From assembly GCA_902635965.1 (NCBI GenBank), contig CACPQA010000001.1, positions 124,001 to 188,000 on the forward strand: a stretch of 64,000 bases of DNA. Reading direction: 5' to 3'. Position numbers and translations under genes: made by a program. How positions within the stretch are numbered: position 1 is the stretch's first letter; every line of letters begins with the position of its first letter. Shown here piece by piece: positions 26,198 to 34,905 of this stretch. A model generated the notes under the pieces. The model had not been told where the DNA came from. It was given only the letters and a program-made list of their open reading frames with translations, and did no database searches. Origin of the DNA: an uncultured Bacteroidota bacterium (GTDB lineage Bacteria > Bacteroidota > Bacteroidia > Flavobacteriales > Flavobacteriaceae).

Positions 26198-27170
26198 ATA
26201 AAAGATTACAACCTCTTAGATCTGCACCGTCTAACCTACCTAGAACCTCATATGAAGAATCATTGAAACTTCTTCCAATATCATCAGTTGATATAAATGA
26301 ACATGATTCTTGGTTTGCTAAATCAATAATATTTAATCTCCCGACTTTACCTATTGCAGTTCTTTTAAAAGGGTTATTTAACTCATAAGTAAATATTTTC
26401 ATCCACGGAGGATTTCTAAAAATCCCATTTTTAGCAGAATATCCTTGAGAAAGTAACTCCGTCATTCCATATTCACTGTGAATGGAATCTACTCCAAAAA
26501 AACCTTTAAGTTTTTGATGTATTTCTTTTCGTGTTATTTCATCTGTAAGATTCTTCATACCTCCTGTTTCCATAATAATAGTATGATTTAATTTTTTTGG
26601 AAATAGTTTACCAAAGCTGAACAAAGACGGAACTATACCCATCAAAATACTTTTTCTCTTATTTTTTTCTAAAAAATCAATTGTTCTAGACAACTTTTCA
26701 TAATTATATAAATAAAAACCGCTCTCCTTTTTTTTTGTATCATTTATCAATTCATTCATCATAAAAATTAGTGATGAATTTTTTTGTTTTAAGTAAGATG
26801 GGAGAAGAGCAAGTAGGGTCAAATCCTCTAATGGCCCATAAAAACTTCTGAAACACCTATTAAAACTTTCCCTATAATTTGAAATTTTATTTAAATGATG
26901 GGTTGAAAGATTTTTAGAAGTTGTCCCGCTAGAAGTAAAAAATAATTTTGAACTACCTTTAAATGACTTTATTTTACTTTTCTTAAAACAAATTATTGGC
27001 AAGTAAGGAATATCATTAATACTACTAACGTAATCCAAATTTCTACCAATTGAGTCACAATATTTTTTGTATATCGAATTATTTCTGTACTGAAAAATAA
27101 AAGTCCTAATTGCAAAATCATCAAATTCTTCATTATTTCTAATTTCAAAAAAATTTTTATTTTTTTTCAT
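26187..27170 (-). CDS. LuxE/acyl-protein-synthetase-domain protein
   Basis: 327 residues. An adenylate-forming-like fold is suggested by KLFFTSSGTTSKNLSTH (an S/T-G-T-rich AMP loop as in acyl-CoA ligases), the later GFFGVDSIHSEYGMTELLSQ, and IISTDDIG-like sequence (FISTDDIGRSF). This matches the LuxE-domain 'acyl transferase' of Bacteroidota, a distant relative of phenylacetate-CoA ligase. The substrate is unknown. It is divergent from the response regulator gene. Confidence 0.8.
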   Translation of the reverse strand: MKKNKNFFEIRNNEEFDDFAIRTFIFQYRNNSIYKKYCDSIGRNLDYVSSINDIPYLPIICFKKSKIKSFKGSSKLFFTSSGTTSKNLSTHHLNKISNYRESFNRCFRSFYGPLEDLTLLALLPSYLKQKNSSLIFMMNELINDTKKKESGFYLYNYEKLSRTIDFLEKNKRKSILMGIVPSLFSFGKLFPKKLNHTIIMETGGMKNLTDEITRKEIHQKLKGFFGVDSIHSEYGMTELLSQGYSAKNGIFRNPPWMKIFTYELNNPFKRTAIGKVGRLNIIDLANQESCSFISTDDIGRSFNDSSYEVLGRLDGADLRGCNLLFSQ

Positions 27171-27249
27171 AGCAGAATTTAAGTTAAAGTTATTAATTTA
27201 TTGTAGTTTAAAAATTACAACTAATGAATTGTACTTTAACTTTGAGTGA

Positions 27250-27933
27250 ATGAAAAAAAATAAAATCAAAATATTAATCGTTGATGATGAACCAGATATA
27301 GTTGAAATTCTCCAATTTAATTTGGAAAATGAAGGATATAAAGTTTTCTCTGCTGTAAATGGTAAAGAAGCCTTAAACTTGGCTGACCAGCATATACCTC
27401 ATTTAATCATTTTAGACTTGATGATGCCAGTAATGGATGGTATTGAGGCATGTGAACGTCTACGGATGGACAAAAAATTTAACAATACTTTAATTATGTT
27501 CCTAAGCGCAAGAAATGAAGACTATTCTCAGGTAGCAGCGTTTGAATCTGGAGCTGACGATTATGTCACAAAACCCATTAAACCAAGGATACTCAATTCA
27601 AAAGTAAAGGCCCTTTTGAGACGTTTTAAAAATGACTTTAGTCAAATTCTATCTTTTGAAAATATTGTTATAGACGGTGAAAAGTATACTGTAAAAGTAG
27701 ACAACAAACCGCATAATTTACCAAGAAAGGAGTTTGAATTGTTATTTCTTTTAGCGAGTAAACCAGGTAAAGTTTTTAAAAGAGAAAAAATAATGGAATC
27801 AGTTTGGGGAACAGATGTGATTGTAGGTGACAGAACTATAGATGTTCATATTAGAAAGTTAAGAGAAAAAATAGGAGAAAATTTTTTCAAAACAATTAAA
27901 GGTGTCGGTTATCAATTCGTAATAAATGAATAA
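27250..27933 (+). CDS. OmpR/PhoB-family response regulator
   Basis: 227 residues. Receiver domain: acidic pocket Asp12-Asp13, phospho-acceptor Asp56 in IILDLMMPVMDG, Lys in DDYVTKPIKPRIL. A C-terminal winged-helix effector follows (about 128-225), with LPRKEFELLFLLASKPGKV and RTIDVHIRKLREKIGENF. It is followed 6 bases later by a PhoR-like histidine kinase. A TAACTTTG at 27237-27244 ends only 5 bases before the ATG, so if it is a true -7 box the message would be nearly leaderless. Confidence 0.95.
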   Translation: MKKNKIKILIVDDEPDIVEILQFNLENEGYKVFSAVNGKEALNLADQHIPHLIILDLMMPVMDGIEACERLRMDKKFNNTLIMFLSARNEDYSQVAAFESGADDYVTKPIKPRILNSKVKALLRRFKNDFSQILSFENIVIDGEKYTVKVDNKPHNLPRKEFELLFLLASKPGKVFKREKIMESVWGTDVIVGDRTIDVHIRKLREKIGENFFKTIKGVGYQFVINE

Positions 27934-27939
27934 ATTAAA

Positions 27940-28986
27940 ATGCAAAAAAAATACAGCTTAGCAATAAAATTGTCTTCATTTATTGTGATTATTTTTGTGT
28001 TATTAGTTTCGGCATCATTCTATTTTTATTCCGGTTCTTTCAAAATTCTTCTGAATATGTATCATTTTATTTTGCCATCGGTTCTTTTACTTTTTTTATG
28101 TTGTTTTTTAATTATTCATATAAGGGTTGAAAATTTTGTATACTTAAAAGTAAAATCAATTTACGAAGATCTTTTGCCTAAAGGTCTTGCAATTGCTGAA
28201 GATTCTTTGCAAAAAGACACCGAATTAATTACAAATAGTATTCAAAAATTTGCTAAGGATAGCAAGTTGGAAGTTCAACTTTTAAAGGATAAAGAAAATT
28301 ATAGAAAAGAATTTATCGGGAATCTTGCCCATGAACTAAAAACTCCTTTTTTCACAGTTCAAGGTTATATTTTGACTCTACTAGAAGGAGAGGTAAAGGA
28401 TACGAAAATTATCAAAAATCATCTTGAAAAAGCATCTAATGCCATTGAAAGACTTGGGTATATAATTAAAGATGTTGATTTAATAACTGAGTTTGAAACT
28501 GGGGTAACAAAATTAAAAATTGAAAAATTTGATATTTGTGAATTAATTAGAGATTTAGTTGATTCTTTCGAAATTAATATGAAACAGAGAGATATTGAAA
28601 TCACTTGTGAATTCGGTAATGATAAATCAATTTTTGTAAACGCCGATAATTTCAGAATAACCCAAGTTATGTCAAACTTGATTGTAAACTCTTTAAATTA
28701 TGGAGTTGAAAATGGCACAATAGAAATAGTAACAAAACACTTAAGTAAAGAAAAACTTCTTGTACGGGTTATTGATAATGGTCAAGGAATACCCGAGGAT
28801 GACCTTCCAAGGATTTTTGAACGGTTTTATAGAGTTGATAAAACAAGAAATAGACAGGAAGGTGGATCTGGATTGGGATTAGCAATAGTAAAGCATATAG
28901 TAGAGGCTCATAATGAAATTGTTTATGTTGAAAGCTCCCTGAATGTAGGCTCTGAATTTTCATTCACACTAACAAAAAGTAATTGA
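27940..28986 (+). CDS. PhoR-like sensor histidine kinase
   Basis: 348 residues. Two N-terminal TM helices (about 10-30 and 40-62) enclose almost no periplasmic loop, so this is not a classical extracellular sensor. A dimerisation domain follows with the H-box NLAHELKTPFFTV (His131), then the ATPase domain with N-box VMSNLIVNSLNYG, G1 DNGQGIPEDDLPRIF and G2 GGSGLGLAIVKHIV. It phosphorylates the response regulator encoded 6 bases upstream. The intramembrane-sensing layout and the downstream tRNA modification gene give no clue to the signal. Confidence 0.94.
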   Translation: MQKKYSLAIKLSSFIVIIFVLLVSASFYFYSGSFKILLNMYHFILPSVLLLFLCCFLIIHIRVENFVYLKVKSIYEDLLPKGLAIAEDSLQKDTELITNSIQKFAKDSKLEVQLLKDKENYRKEFIGNLAHELKTPFFTVQGYILTLLEGEVKDTKIIKNHLEKASNAIERLGYIIKDVDLITEFETGVTKLKIEKFDICELIRDLVDSFEINMKQRDIEITCEFGNDKSIFVNADNFRITQVMSNLIVNSLNYGVENGTIEIVTKHLSKEKLLVRVIDNGQGIPEDDLPRIFERFYRVDKTRNRQEGGSGLGLAIVKHIVEAHNEIVYVESSLNVGSEFSFTLTKSN

Positions 28987-29000
28987 ATTATAATTAAAAT

Positions 29001-29675
29001 ATGGGAAGTAAGAATAAACTCAGAAAGTTTCAAGAGAATAACACATTTAAAAATGTGATTCAACCAGATATAAAAGAAATTATCAGAAAAAATTATATTT
29101 TGAAAGGTAAATGGCGCAAAAATATTTTTAAAAATAACAATCCTATTTATCTTGAGTTGGGATGTGGAAAAGGAGAATATTCAACCTTCCTAGCTAAAAA
29201 AAATCCTAATAAGAACTTTATTGGGATTGATATTAAGGGCGCCCGTTTTTGGCATGGAGCAAAGTTATCACAAGAAAATTATTTGGAAAATGTATGTTTT
29301 TTAAGAACAAAAATTGAATATTTAGAAAAATTTTTTGAAAGCTCTGAGGTAGATGAAATATGGATTACTTTTCCAGATCCACAGTTCAAATTTAATAGAA
29401 CTAAACATAGATTAACAAATTCAAATTTTTTAAAAATTTACAAGTCAATTTTGAAATCAAATGGAGTTATAAATTTAAAAACAGATAGTGATTTTATGTT
29501 TGGTTATAGTTTAGGTATTCTTGAAGGAAAAAAATTAAAAATCAAATATGCGCACCATGATATTTACAATAATGAATCCTCGCCAGAAATTTCAAGGCTA
29601 GTCCAAACTTATTATGAGAAAATGTTTTTGAAGGAGTCTAAAAAAATTAAATTTATATCATTTACCTTTAAATAA
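29001..29675 (+). CDS. trmB: tRNA (guanine-N7-)-methyltransferase
   Basis: 224 residues of the Rossmann methyltransferase fold: ELGCGKGEY is the SAM motif I, NFIGIDIKGARFWHGAK the ribose-binding region, and EIWITFPDPQFKFNRTKHRLT the catalytic FPDP-type segment of TrmB. It methylates G46 of tRNA. The segment PEISRLVQTYYEKMFLK is also typical. It follows the histidine kinase by 14 bases and abuts the alkyltransferase-like gene. Confidence 0.93.
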   Translation: MGSKNKLRKFQENNTFKNVIQPDIKEIIRKNYILKGKWRKNIFKNNNPIYLELGCGKGEYSTFLAKKNPNKNFIGIDIKGARFWHGAKLSQENYLENVCFLRTKIEYLEKFFESSEVDEIWITFPDPQFKFNRTKHRLTNSNFLKIYKSILKSNGVINLKTDSDFMFGYSLGILEGKKLKIKYAHHDIYNNESSPEISRLVQTYYEKMFLKESKKIKFISFTFK

Positions 29676-30005
29676 ATGTTTTTCGAAAAAGTATACAATG
29701 TTGTAAGAAAAATTCCTGTTGGGAGAGTTACAACTTATGGTGCAATTGCAAGACACATTGGTTCTCCCAATAGTTCTAGAATGGTCGGTTGGGCTATGAA
29801 TGCTTCTCATCAAAAATCCGATATACCTGCTCACAGAGTTGTAAATAGGATTGGCCTACTTTCAGGAAAGCACCATTTTTATGGATCTGATTTAATGAAA
29901 CAATTATTAGAAAATGAAGGTATAAATATTGAAAATGACAAAGTAATTAATTTTGATAAAGTTTTTTGGGACCCAAAAGACATGGGTATTAAAAATAAAA
30001 TATAA
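29676..30005 (+). CDS. Alkyltransferase-like (ATL) protein of the MGMT family
   Basis: 109 residues, the length of the DNA-binding domain of O6-alkylguanine-DNA alkyltransferase alone. Landmarks: VRKIPVGRVTTYGAIARHIG, SSRMVGWAMNA with the arginine finger (Arg35), and PAHRVVN (51-57), where the alkyl-accepting Cys of PCHRV is replaced by Ala52. ATL proteins bind alkylated guanine in DNA without removing the alkyl group and hand lesions to nucleotide excision repair. The gene abuts trmB and lies 8 bases upstream of mrp. Confidence 0.88.
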   Translation: MFFEKVYNVVRKIPVGRVTTYGAIARHIGSPNSSRMVGWAMNASHQKSDIPAHRVVNRIGLLSGKHHFYGSDLMKQLLENEGINIENDKVINFDKVFWDPKDMGIKNKI

Positions 30006-30013
30006 CAATATAG

Positions 30014-31120
30014 ATGGATAAAAAGAAAATAATTAAAATTCTTGAAAAAATCGTGCCACCCTCTCAGATAAGGAATATCAATATGTTTGGTACTGAAATT
30101 ATTATAGATCTGAATATTGACAATCCATCATTACATGCAAAAAAAAAGTTAGAAAAAAGTATAATAAGCTCCTTTGGAAAAAACTACAAAATTATTGTCA
30201 ACTTTAATGTGGTAGAAAGAAAAACAGTACCCAATGACAACAAAAAAGAATTAGTTGGAATTGATAATGTGATAGCAATTTCATCCGGTAAAGGTGGAGT
30301 AGGTAAATCAACAATAACTTCCAATCTAGCTATCTCATTATCAAAAATGGGTTTTAAAGTTGGAATTTTGGATTCAGATATCTATGGACCCTCTATTCCT
30401 ACAATGTTTGATGTCGAATCTTTTAGACCAACTTCGGTCAAAATCGATAATCGATCTATGATGGAACCAATAGAGAGTTATGGAGTTAAAATCCTTTCTA
30501 TTGGATTTTTTACTGAAGTGAACCAGGCTATTATTTGGAGAGGTCCCATGGCATCAAAAGCTCTAAATCAAATGATCTTCGACACTAATTGGGGAGAACT
30601 TGATTTTTTATTGGTCGACTTGCCCCCTGGAACGGGCGATATTCATTTAAGTATTGTACAATCTATACCTTTAAATGGTGCAATAGTTGTTTCAACTCCC
30701 CAAAAAGTTGCACTTTCGGATGCTAAAAGAGGTATTTCAATGTTTAACCAAAAAAATATTGATGTTCCGGTTTTAGGATTAATTGAAAATATGGCTTACT
30801 TTGTACCAGAAGACATGCCAGAAAAAAAGTATTTCATATTTGGAAAAGATGGAGTAAAAAACTTAGCAGATGACAAAAGTGTACCTTTTTTGGGATTTGT
30901 TCCACTTTTTAAAAGCATTAGAGAAGCATCTGATTTTGGTCATCCTGCATCCTTACAAAATGATTCGTTAATAGCAAAATCTTTTGAAGAAATAGCAAAA
31001 AACGTTGTCTCAAGTGTTGTAGAAAGGAATGATCACTTACCCCCGACTAAAATTGTAAAAATTACCACAATGGCTGGATGTTCAGCAATAAATAAAAAAG
31101 AAAATGGAGCTGAGAAATAA
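30014..31120 (+). CDS. mrp: Mrp/ApbC-family Fe-S cluster carrier P-loop ATPase
   Basis: 368 residues. An N-terminal MIP18/DUF59-like domain (about 1-75) precedes the deviant Walker A SSGKGGVGKSTITSNLA, ILDSDIYGPSIPTMF, and LLVDLPPGTGDIHLSI. The protein carries iron-sulfur clusters to apo-enzymes. The segment after LIENMAYF, where E. coli-type proteins have a CxxC, here reads VPEDMPEKKYFIFG without cysteines; the only nearby Cys lies near the C-terminus (MAGCSA). The downstream NifU-like gene overlaps it by 17 bases. Confidence 0.93.
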   Translation: MDKKKIIKILEKIVPPSQIRNINMFGTEIIIDLNIDNPSLHAKKKLEKSIISSFGKNYKIIVNFNVVERKTVPNDNKKELVGIDNVIAISSGKGGVGKSTITSNLAISLSKMGFKVGILDSDIYGPSIPTMFDVESFRPTSVKIDNRSMMEPIESYGVKILSIGFFTEVNQAIIWRGPMASKALNQMIFDTNWGELDFLLVDLPPGTGDIHLSIVQSIPLNGAIVVSTPQKVALSDAKRGISMFNQKNIDVPVLGLIENMAYFVPEDMPEKKYFIFGKDGVKNLADDKSVPFLGFVPLFKSIREASDFGHPASLQNDSLIAKSFEEIAKNVVSSVVERNDHLPPTKIVKITTMAGCSAINKKENGAEK

Positions 31121-31340
31121 AATTATACATGCATTAAATGAAATAAGGCCTTTCCTTGCAGCTGACGGTGGTGACATTTCATTGGTTGAGATTCTTGATG
31201 AAAAGATTGTAAAAGTAAAACTTCATGGAAATTGTGCTGGATGCTCAGTTAATCAGATGACACTAAAAACGGGTGTTGAGATGACAATTAAAAAACATGC
31301 TCCCCAGATTGAAAAAGTTGTCAATGTTGATGAGGTCTAA
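31104..31340 (+). CDS. NifU-like Fe-S scaffold protein
   Basis: 78 residues, a single NifU C-terminal domain. The redox-active/cluster-binding CxxC is in HGNCAGCSVNQMTLKTGVE, preceded by IRPFLAADGGDISLVEI, the family hallmark. It probably assembles a cluster passed to or from the Mrp-type protein, since the two genes overlap by 17 bases and are one translation unit. Confidence 0.93.
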   Translation: MELRNKIIHALNEIRPFLAADGGDISLVEILDEKIVKVKLHGNCAGCSVNQMTLKTGVEMTIKKHAPQIEKVVNVDEV

Positions 31341-31375
31341 TTTGATTTGCAATATTCATTCCTATATCTATAAGG

Positions 31376-32143
31376 ATGCATTTAAAAGCTAAAAATTTTA
31401 CTTTCATTTGTTTTATTTTATTTTCCTGCATAGAAAAGCAAAAACCACTTATTTTCGGACACCGGGGTGCAAAGGGCTATGTTGCAGAAAACACTATTCC
31501 ATCTGTTAAATATGCAATTGATTTGGAGGTTGACGGCATAGAGATCGATGTATTTAGATGCAAATCTGGAGAAATTGTTGTTTTTCATGATAATAATCTA
31601 AGAAAAATACTTGATGTTAATTTATGTATTGAAGATTTAGACTTAAAAAAAATAAAGACTTTTCGGATCGAAAATAAATACTTTATTCCAACATTAGAAG
31701 AAATTCTGTCTCTTCAACTTCGTGATTTAGTACTAAATATTGAACTCAAAGGAAAGGGAACTGCAATTCCAACAATGGAAATTTTAAGGAATTATTTCAA
31801 TAAAGATTTAATAAAAGAGGAAAATGTGTTGCTTTCAAGTTTTGACTGGGATGAACTTCTTATTCTCAGATCTGTGTCTCAAGAAATACCGATTGGAGTT
31901 TTAATTGATGGAAATCCCTTACTAGCTTTAAAATTTGCTGAAGAAGTTAAGGCTACTTCTATAAATTCAGATTATAAATTTCTAAATAAAAAAAATATTG
32001 AATTAATTAATTCAATGGGTTATAAATTATTTCCATATACAGTTAACGATAAAGATGAAATGAAGAAATTAATCTCCCTAGGAGTAGATGGCATAATTAC
32101 TGACTATCCGGACAAATTAAAAAATATTTTAAATAATTCTTAA
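31376..32143 (+). CDS. Glycerophosphodiester phosphodiesterase
   Basis: 255 residues. The N-terminus looks like a lipoprotein signal ending in LFSC. Then comes the GDPD signature FGHRGAKGYVAENT, with metal ligands continuing in VDGIEIDVFRCKSGEIVVFHD (general base His in HD) and LNIELKG. LGVDGIITDYPDKL near the C-terminus closes the TIM barrel. It cleaves glycerophosphodiesters to glycerol-3-phosphate and alcohol, or a related phosphodiester, in the envelope. It starts 35 bases after the NifU-like gene. Confidence 0.9.
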   Translation: MHLKAKNFTFICFILFSCIEKQKPLIFGHRGAKGYVAENTIPSVKYAIDLEVDGIEIDVFRCKSGEIVVFHDNNLRKILDVNLCIEDLDLKKIKTFRIENKYFIPTLEEILSLQLRDLVLNIELKGKGTAIPTMEILRNYFNKDLIKEENVLLSSFDWDELLILRSVSQEIPIGVLIDGNPLLALKFAEEVKATSINSDYKFLNKKNIELINSMGYKLFPYTVNDKDEMKKLISLGVDGIITDYPDKLKNILNNS

Positions 32144-32179
32144 AATTACAATTACTTTACCCCCTATTTTTATTATGTA

Positions 32180-33256
32180 ATGGACGAATCGATTTTTATT
32201 TCAAAAAATTTTAAGCCAAAAAAAGGTAGAATCGTTTGTGAGTCTCCTTCAAATATTGCTCTAATTAAGTACTGGGGTAAATATGGACTACAATTCCCTA
32301 TAAACCCCTCATTAAGTTTCACATTATCAAATTGTAAAACTATAACTTCAATTGAATATTCTCCAAGGTTAAAAGGACAGGGCAGGTTCAATTTTTTATA
32401 TGATGGAAAAAGAAAAAAATCTTTTGAAAATAAAATTGAAGAATTTTTTTCGAGAATTGCACCTTTTTGTCCGTATTTAGATAATTTATTTTTTAAAATA
32501 AATTCAAAAAATACTTTTCCACACAGTAGTGGAATTGCATCCTCAGCGTCGGCATTTTGTTCATTGGCTTTTTGTATTGTTAGTATTGAAAAAAGGCACA
32601 ATGAGAGAATGAAAGATGATGACTTTTATAATAAAGTTTCATTTATAGCAAGATTAGGTTCTGGAAGTGGGTCTAGAAGCATTTCTGGACCTTTGATGAT
32701 TTGGGGAGAAAGTGAATTTCATTCTGAATCTTCCAATTTTTTTGCTGTTGATTTTGGTAAAAAAGTTCACAGATTATTTAAAAACTATCAAAACACAATT
32801 TTAATTATTGATGATAAAATTAAGCATCTGAGTAGCTCAGATGGCCACAAAAAAATGATTAATCACCCATTTTTAAATGACAGAAAAAGACAAGCCAGGA
32901 ATAATTTAAAAAGAATAATCAATGCGATTTCAAACGGAGATTTACAGGTTTTTATTAAAGTAGTTGAGGAGGAAGCAATGACTTTACACGCTTTAATGAT
33001 GTCATCACATCCACCAACCGTTTTGATTAAATCCAAGACTTTAGAGGTAATAAAATTGTTAAAAAATTTTAGGGAAAAGGAAAAGGTTCCTATTTGTTTT
33101 ACTTTAGACGCAGGTCCAAATGTTCATCTTCTATATCCTGAAAAATATAAATTGAAAGTGATAAAATTTATAGAACAAAAATTGATGAACTATTGTCAAA
33201 ACAATCTTTTTATAAATGATAGGATTGGGTTGGGAACAAAATTATTGGAGTTTTAA
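32180..33256 (+). CDS. mvaD: Diphosphomevalonate decarboxylase
   Basis: 358 residues, GHMP superfamily. The diagnostic start is ESPSNIALIKYWGKYG, and the ATP-binding loop is SSGIASSASAFCSLAF, with an Arg/Ser-rich SGSGSRSISG segment that holds catalytic residues. The DAGPNVHLL motif is near the C-terminus. It converts mevalonate diphosphate to isopentenyl diphosphate, the last step of the mevalonate route. It is followed 6 bases later by a GHMP kinase, so isoprenoid precursor genes are clustered. Presence of MvaD is typical of Flavobacteriia. Confidence 0.94.
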   Translation: MDESIFISKNFKPKKGRIVCESPSNIALIKYWGKYGLQFPINPSLSFTLSNCKTITSIEYSPRLKGQGRFNFLYDGKRKKSFENKIEEFFSRIAPFCPYLDNLFFKINSKNTFPHSSGIASSASAFCSLAFCIVSIEKRHNERMKDDDFYNKVSFIARLGSGSGSRSISGPLMIWGESEFHSESSNFFAVDFGKKVHRLFKNYQNTILIIDDKIKHLSSSDGHKKMINHPFLNDRKRQARNNLKRIINAISNGDLQVFIKVVEEEAMTLHALMMSSHPPTVLIKSKTLEVIKLLKNFREKEKVPICFTLDAGPNVHLLYPEKYKLKVIKFIEQKLMNYCQNNLFINDRIGLGTKLLEF

Positions 33257-33262
33257 ATTAAA

Positions 33263-34183
33263 ATGGGTAGTTCAATATATAGTTCTAAAATTTTACTATT
33301 TGGTGAATATAGCATCATACTAAATTCATTCGGATTTGCAATACCATATCCTTTATATAATGGAAGTTTAAAATTGAATGCTGCAAATAATGACAAAGAC
33401 TCCAATAAAAAAATTTTAGAATTCATAGAATATTTAAAAATAAATGGTAAGAATCTTTCTTTGGACTGGTTGAAAATAAATAGAGACACAACTAATGGTC
33501 TTTTTTTTAAAAGCAATATTCCTCAAGGATATGGATTGGGGAGTAGTGGAGCCTTAGTAGCTGCATTTTATGATCGATACGCCAAAAAAAAAATATCTCC
33601 TAATGATAAATTAACAAAATATAAATTACAAAAACTCAAAAATATATTTTCCGAAATGGAGTCCTATTTTCACGGAGAGTCGTCAGGAGTAGATCCCTTA
33701 AATTGTTATTTAGGATCACCAATTCTAATTAAATCTCAAAATGAGATTCACATTACAAAAATACCAGATCAAAAAGTTCTTGGTTATGGAGGTATCTTCA
33801 TAATTGATTCTGGAAACTCATCGGAAACATTTTCATTGGTTTCCTTATTTTACAAAAAAATGGAAGATGAAAATTTTAGTTTAATGATGAAGAATCAATT
33901 CATGAAGTATTCAAAAATCTGCATTAATGAATTTATAAATGGAGATTTTAATTCCCTTTTCAAAAGTGTAAAAATTCTCTCCGAAATTACTCTAAATAAC
34001 TTTCAACCAATGATACCAAAAAAATTCATAAAATTGTGGAAAAAAGGTTTAAGCACAAACGATTACATTTTTAAGTTATGTGGATCGGGAGGGGGAGGTT
34101 TTTTGTTGGGCTTTACTCTTGACATAAAAAAGACGTTCAAAACTCTCAAAGATTATAAGAAAGAAATCATTTATAAATTTTAA
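33263..34183 (+). CDS. Mevalonate kinase-like GHMP kinase
   Basis: 306 residues. N-terminal SKILLFGEYSIILNSFGFAI fits the mevalonate-kinase start, the ATP loop is GYGLGSSGALVAAFYD (about 86-101), SYFHGESSGVDPLN carries the catalytic Asp region, and LCGSGGGGFLLGF is motif 3. It phosphorylates mevalonate or phosphomevalonate for the same pathway as mvaD. The exact step is not certain from sequence. An A10 run at about 33583 lies in frame without a shift. Confidence 0.85.
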   Translation: MGSSIYSSKILLFGEYSIILNSFGFAIPYPLYNGSLKLNAANNDKDSNKKILEFIEYLKINGKNLSLDWLKINRDTTNGLFFKSNIPQGYGLGSSGALVAAFYDRYAKKKISPNDKLTKYKLQKLKNIFSEMESYFHGESSGVDPLNCYLGSPILIKSQNEIHITKIPDQKVLGYGGIFIIDSGNSSETFSLVSLFYKKMEDENFSLMMKNQFMKYSKICINEFINGDFNSLFKSVKILSEITLNNFQPMIPKKFIKLWKKGLSTNDYIFKLCGSGGGGFLLGFTLDIKKTFKTLKDYKKEIIYKF

Positions 34184-34188
34184 ATTTT

Positions 34189-34905
34189 ATGAAAGAATTA
34201 ATAAGATTAAACAAGTTTATTTCGAATTCTGGTTTGTGTTCAAGAAGAGAGGCGGACATATATATATCAATGGGAGAAGTAAAGGTGAATGACAGAATTA
34301 TTAATCAGTTAGGGTACAAGATCAAAAGTGGAGACAAGGTTTATTTTAATGGTCAAGAAGTTACTGGGCAAAAAAATATTTATATAATTCTGAATAAACC
34401 CAAGGGATACTTAGCTACAACAAATGAAAAAAACCAACAAAAATTATGCAGAGACTTAATTTCAATTAAAAATTCTAATAAATTAAAAACTTTATTTTCA
34501 TTGGGAAGGTCAAATCTTGGTTTAGTTTTTTTTTCAAATGACTATCATTTAATAGAGAAGTTAAAAAAAAAATATCTCAAAATAAAAATTATCTACCAAG
34601 TGAGTTTAAACAAAGAAGTATCATTCATCGATATGAATAAAATAAAAAAACACATTTTGGGAAAGATATCCAAAAATATGATGGTGAGAAAAATTGATTA
34701 TGTGTTTAATAAACCCAAAAATATAGTTGGAATCGAAACATCCTTAGTCCAGGGGAATTATATTTTAAATTTTTTTAAAAAATTTAATTATGTAGTAATT
34801 AAATACGATGTTGTATCGATTTTGAACTTTAATAAAAAAAAATTAGAACGTGGTAAATGGAGAGTTCTTACTACGAAAGAAATTTCTTTTTTAAAAATGT
34901 TTTAA
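34189..34905 (+). CDS. RsuA/RluB-type pseudouridine synthase homologue lacking the catalytic Asp
   Basis: 238 residues. Residues 1-60 are an S4 domain (RLNKFISNSGLCSRREADIY). The catalytic domain begins IILNKPKGYLATTNEK, as in RluB/RluE/RsuA. In the active family the next block reads GRLDxxTxGLLLxTND; here it is LGRSNLGLVFFSND (105-118), three residues shorter with Ser-Asn in place of Leu-Asp, so the catalytic Asp is missing. The rest (KIIYQVSL, KRGKWRVLT-like LERGKWRVLTTKEISFL) is intact. It is either a non-catalytic RNA-binding paralogue or a decaying gene. The 3' end overlaps the convergent membrane transferase gene by 35 bases. Confidence 0.8.
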   Translation: MKELIRLNKFISNSGLCSRREADIYISMGEVKVNDRIINQLGYKIKSGDKVYFNGQEVTGQKNIYIILNKPKGYLATTNEKNQQKLCRDLISIKNSNKLKTLFSLGRSNLGLVFFSNDYHLIEKLKKKYLKIKIIYQVSLNKEVSFIDMNKIKKHILGKISKNMMVRKIDYVFNKPKNIVGIETSLVQGNYILNFFKKFNYVVIKYDVVSILNFNKKKLERGKWRVLTTKEISFLKMF

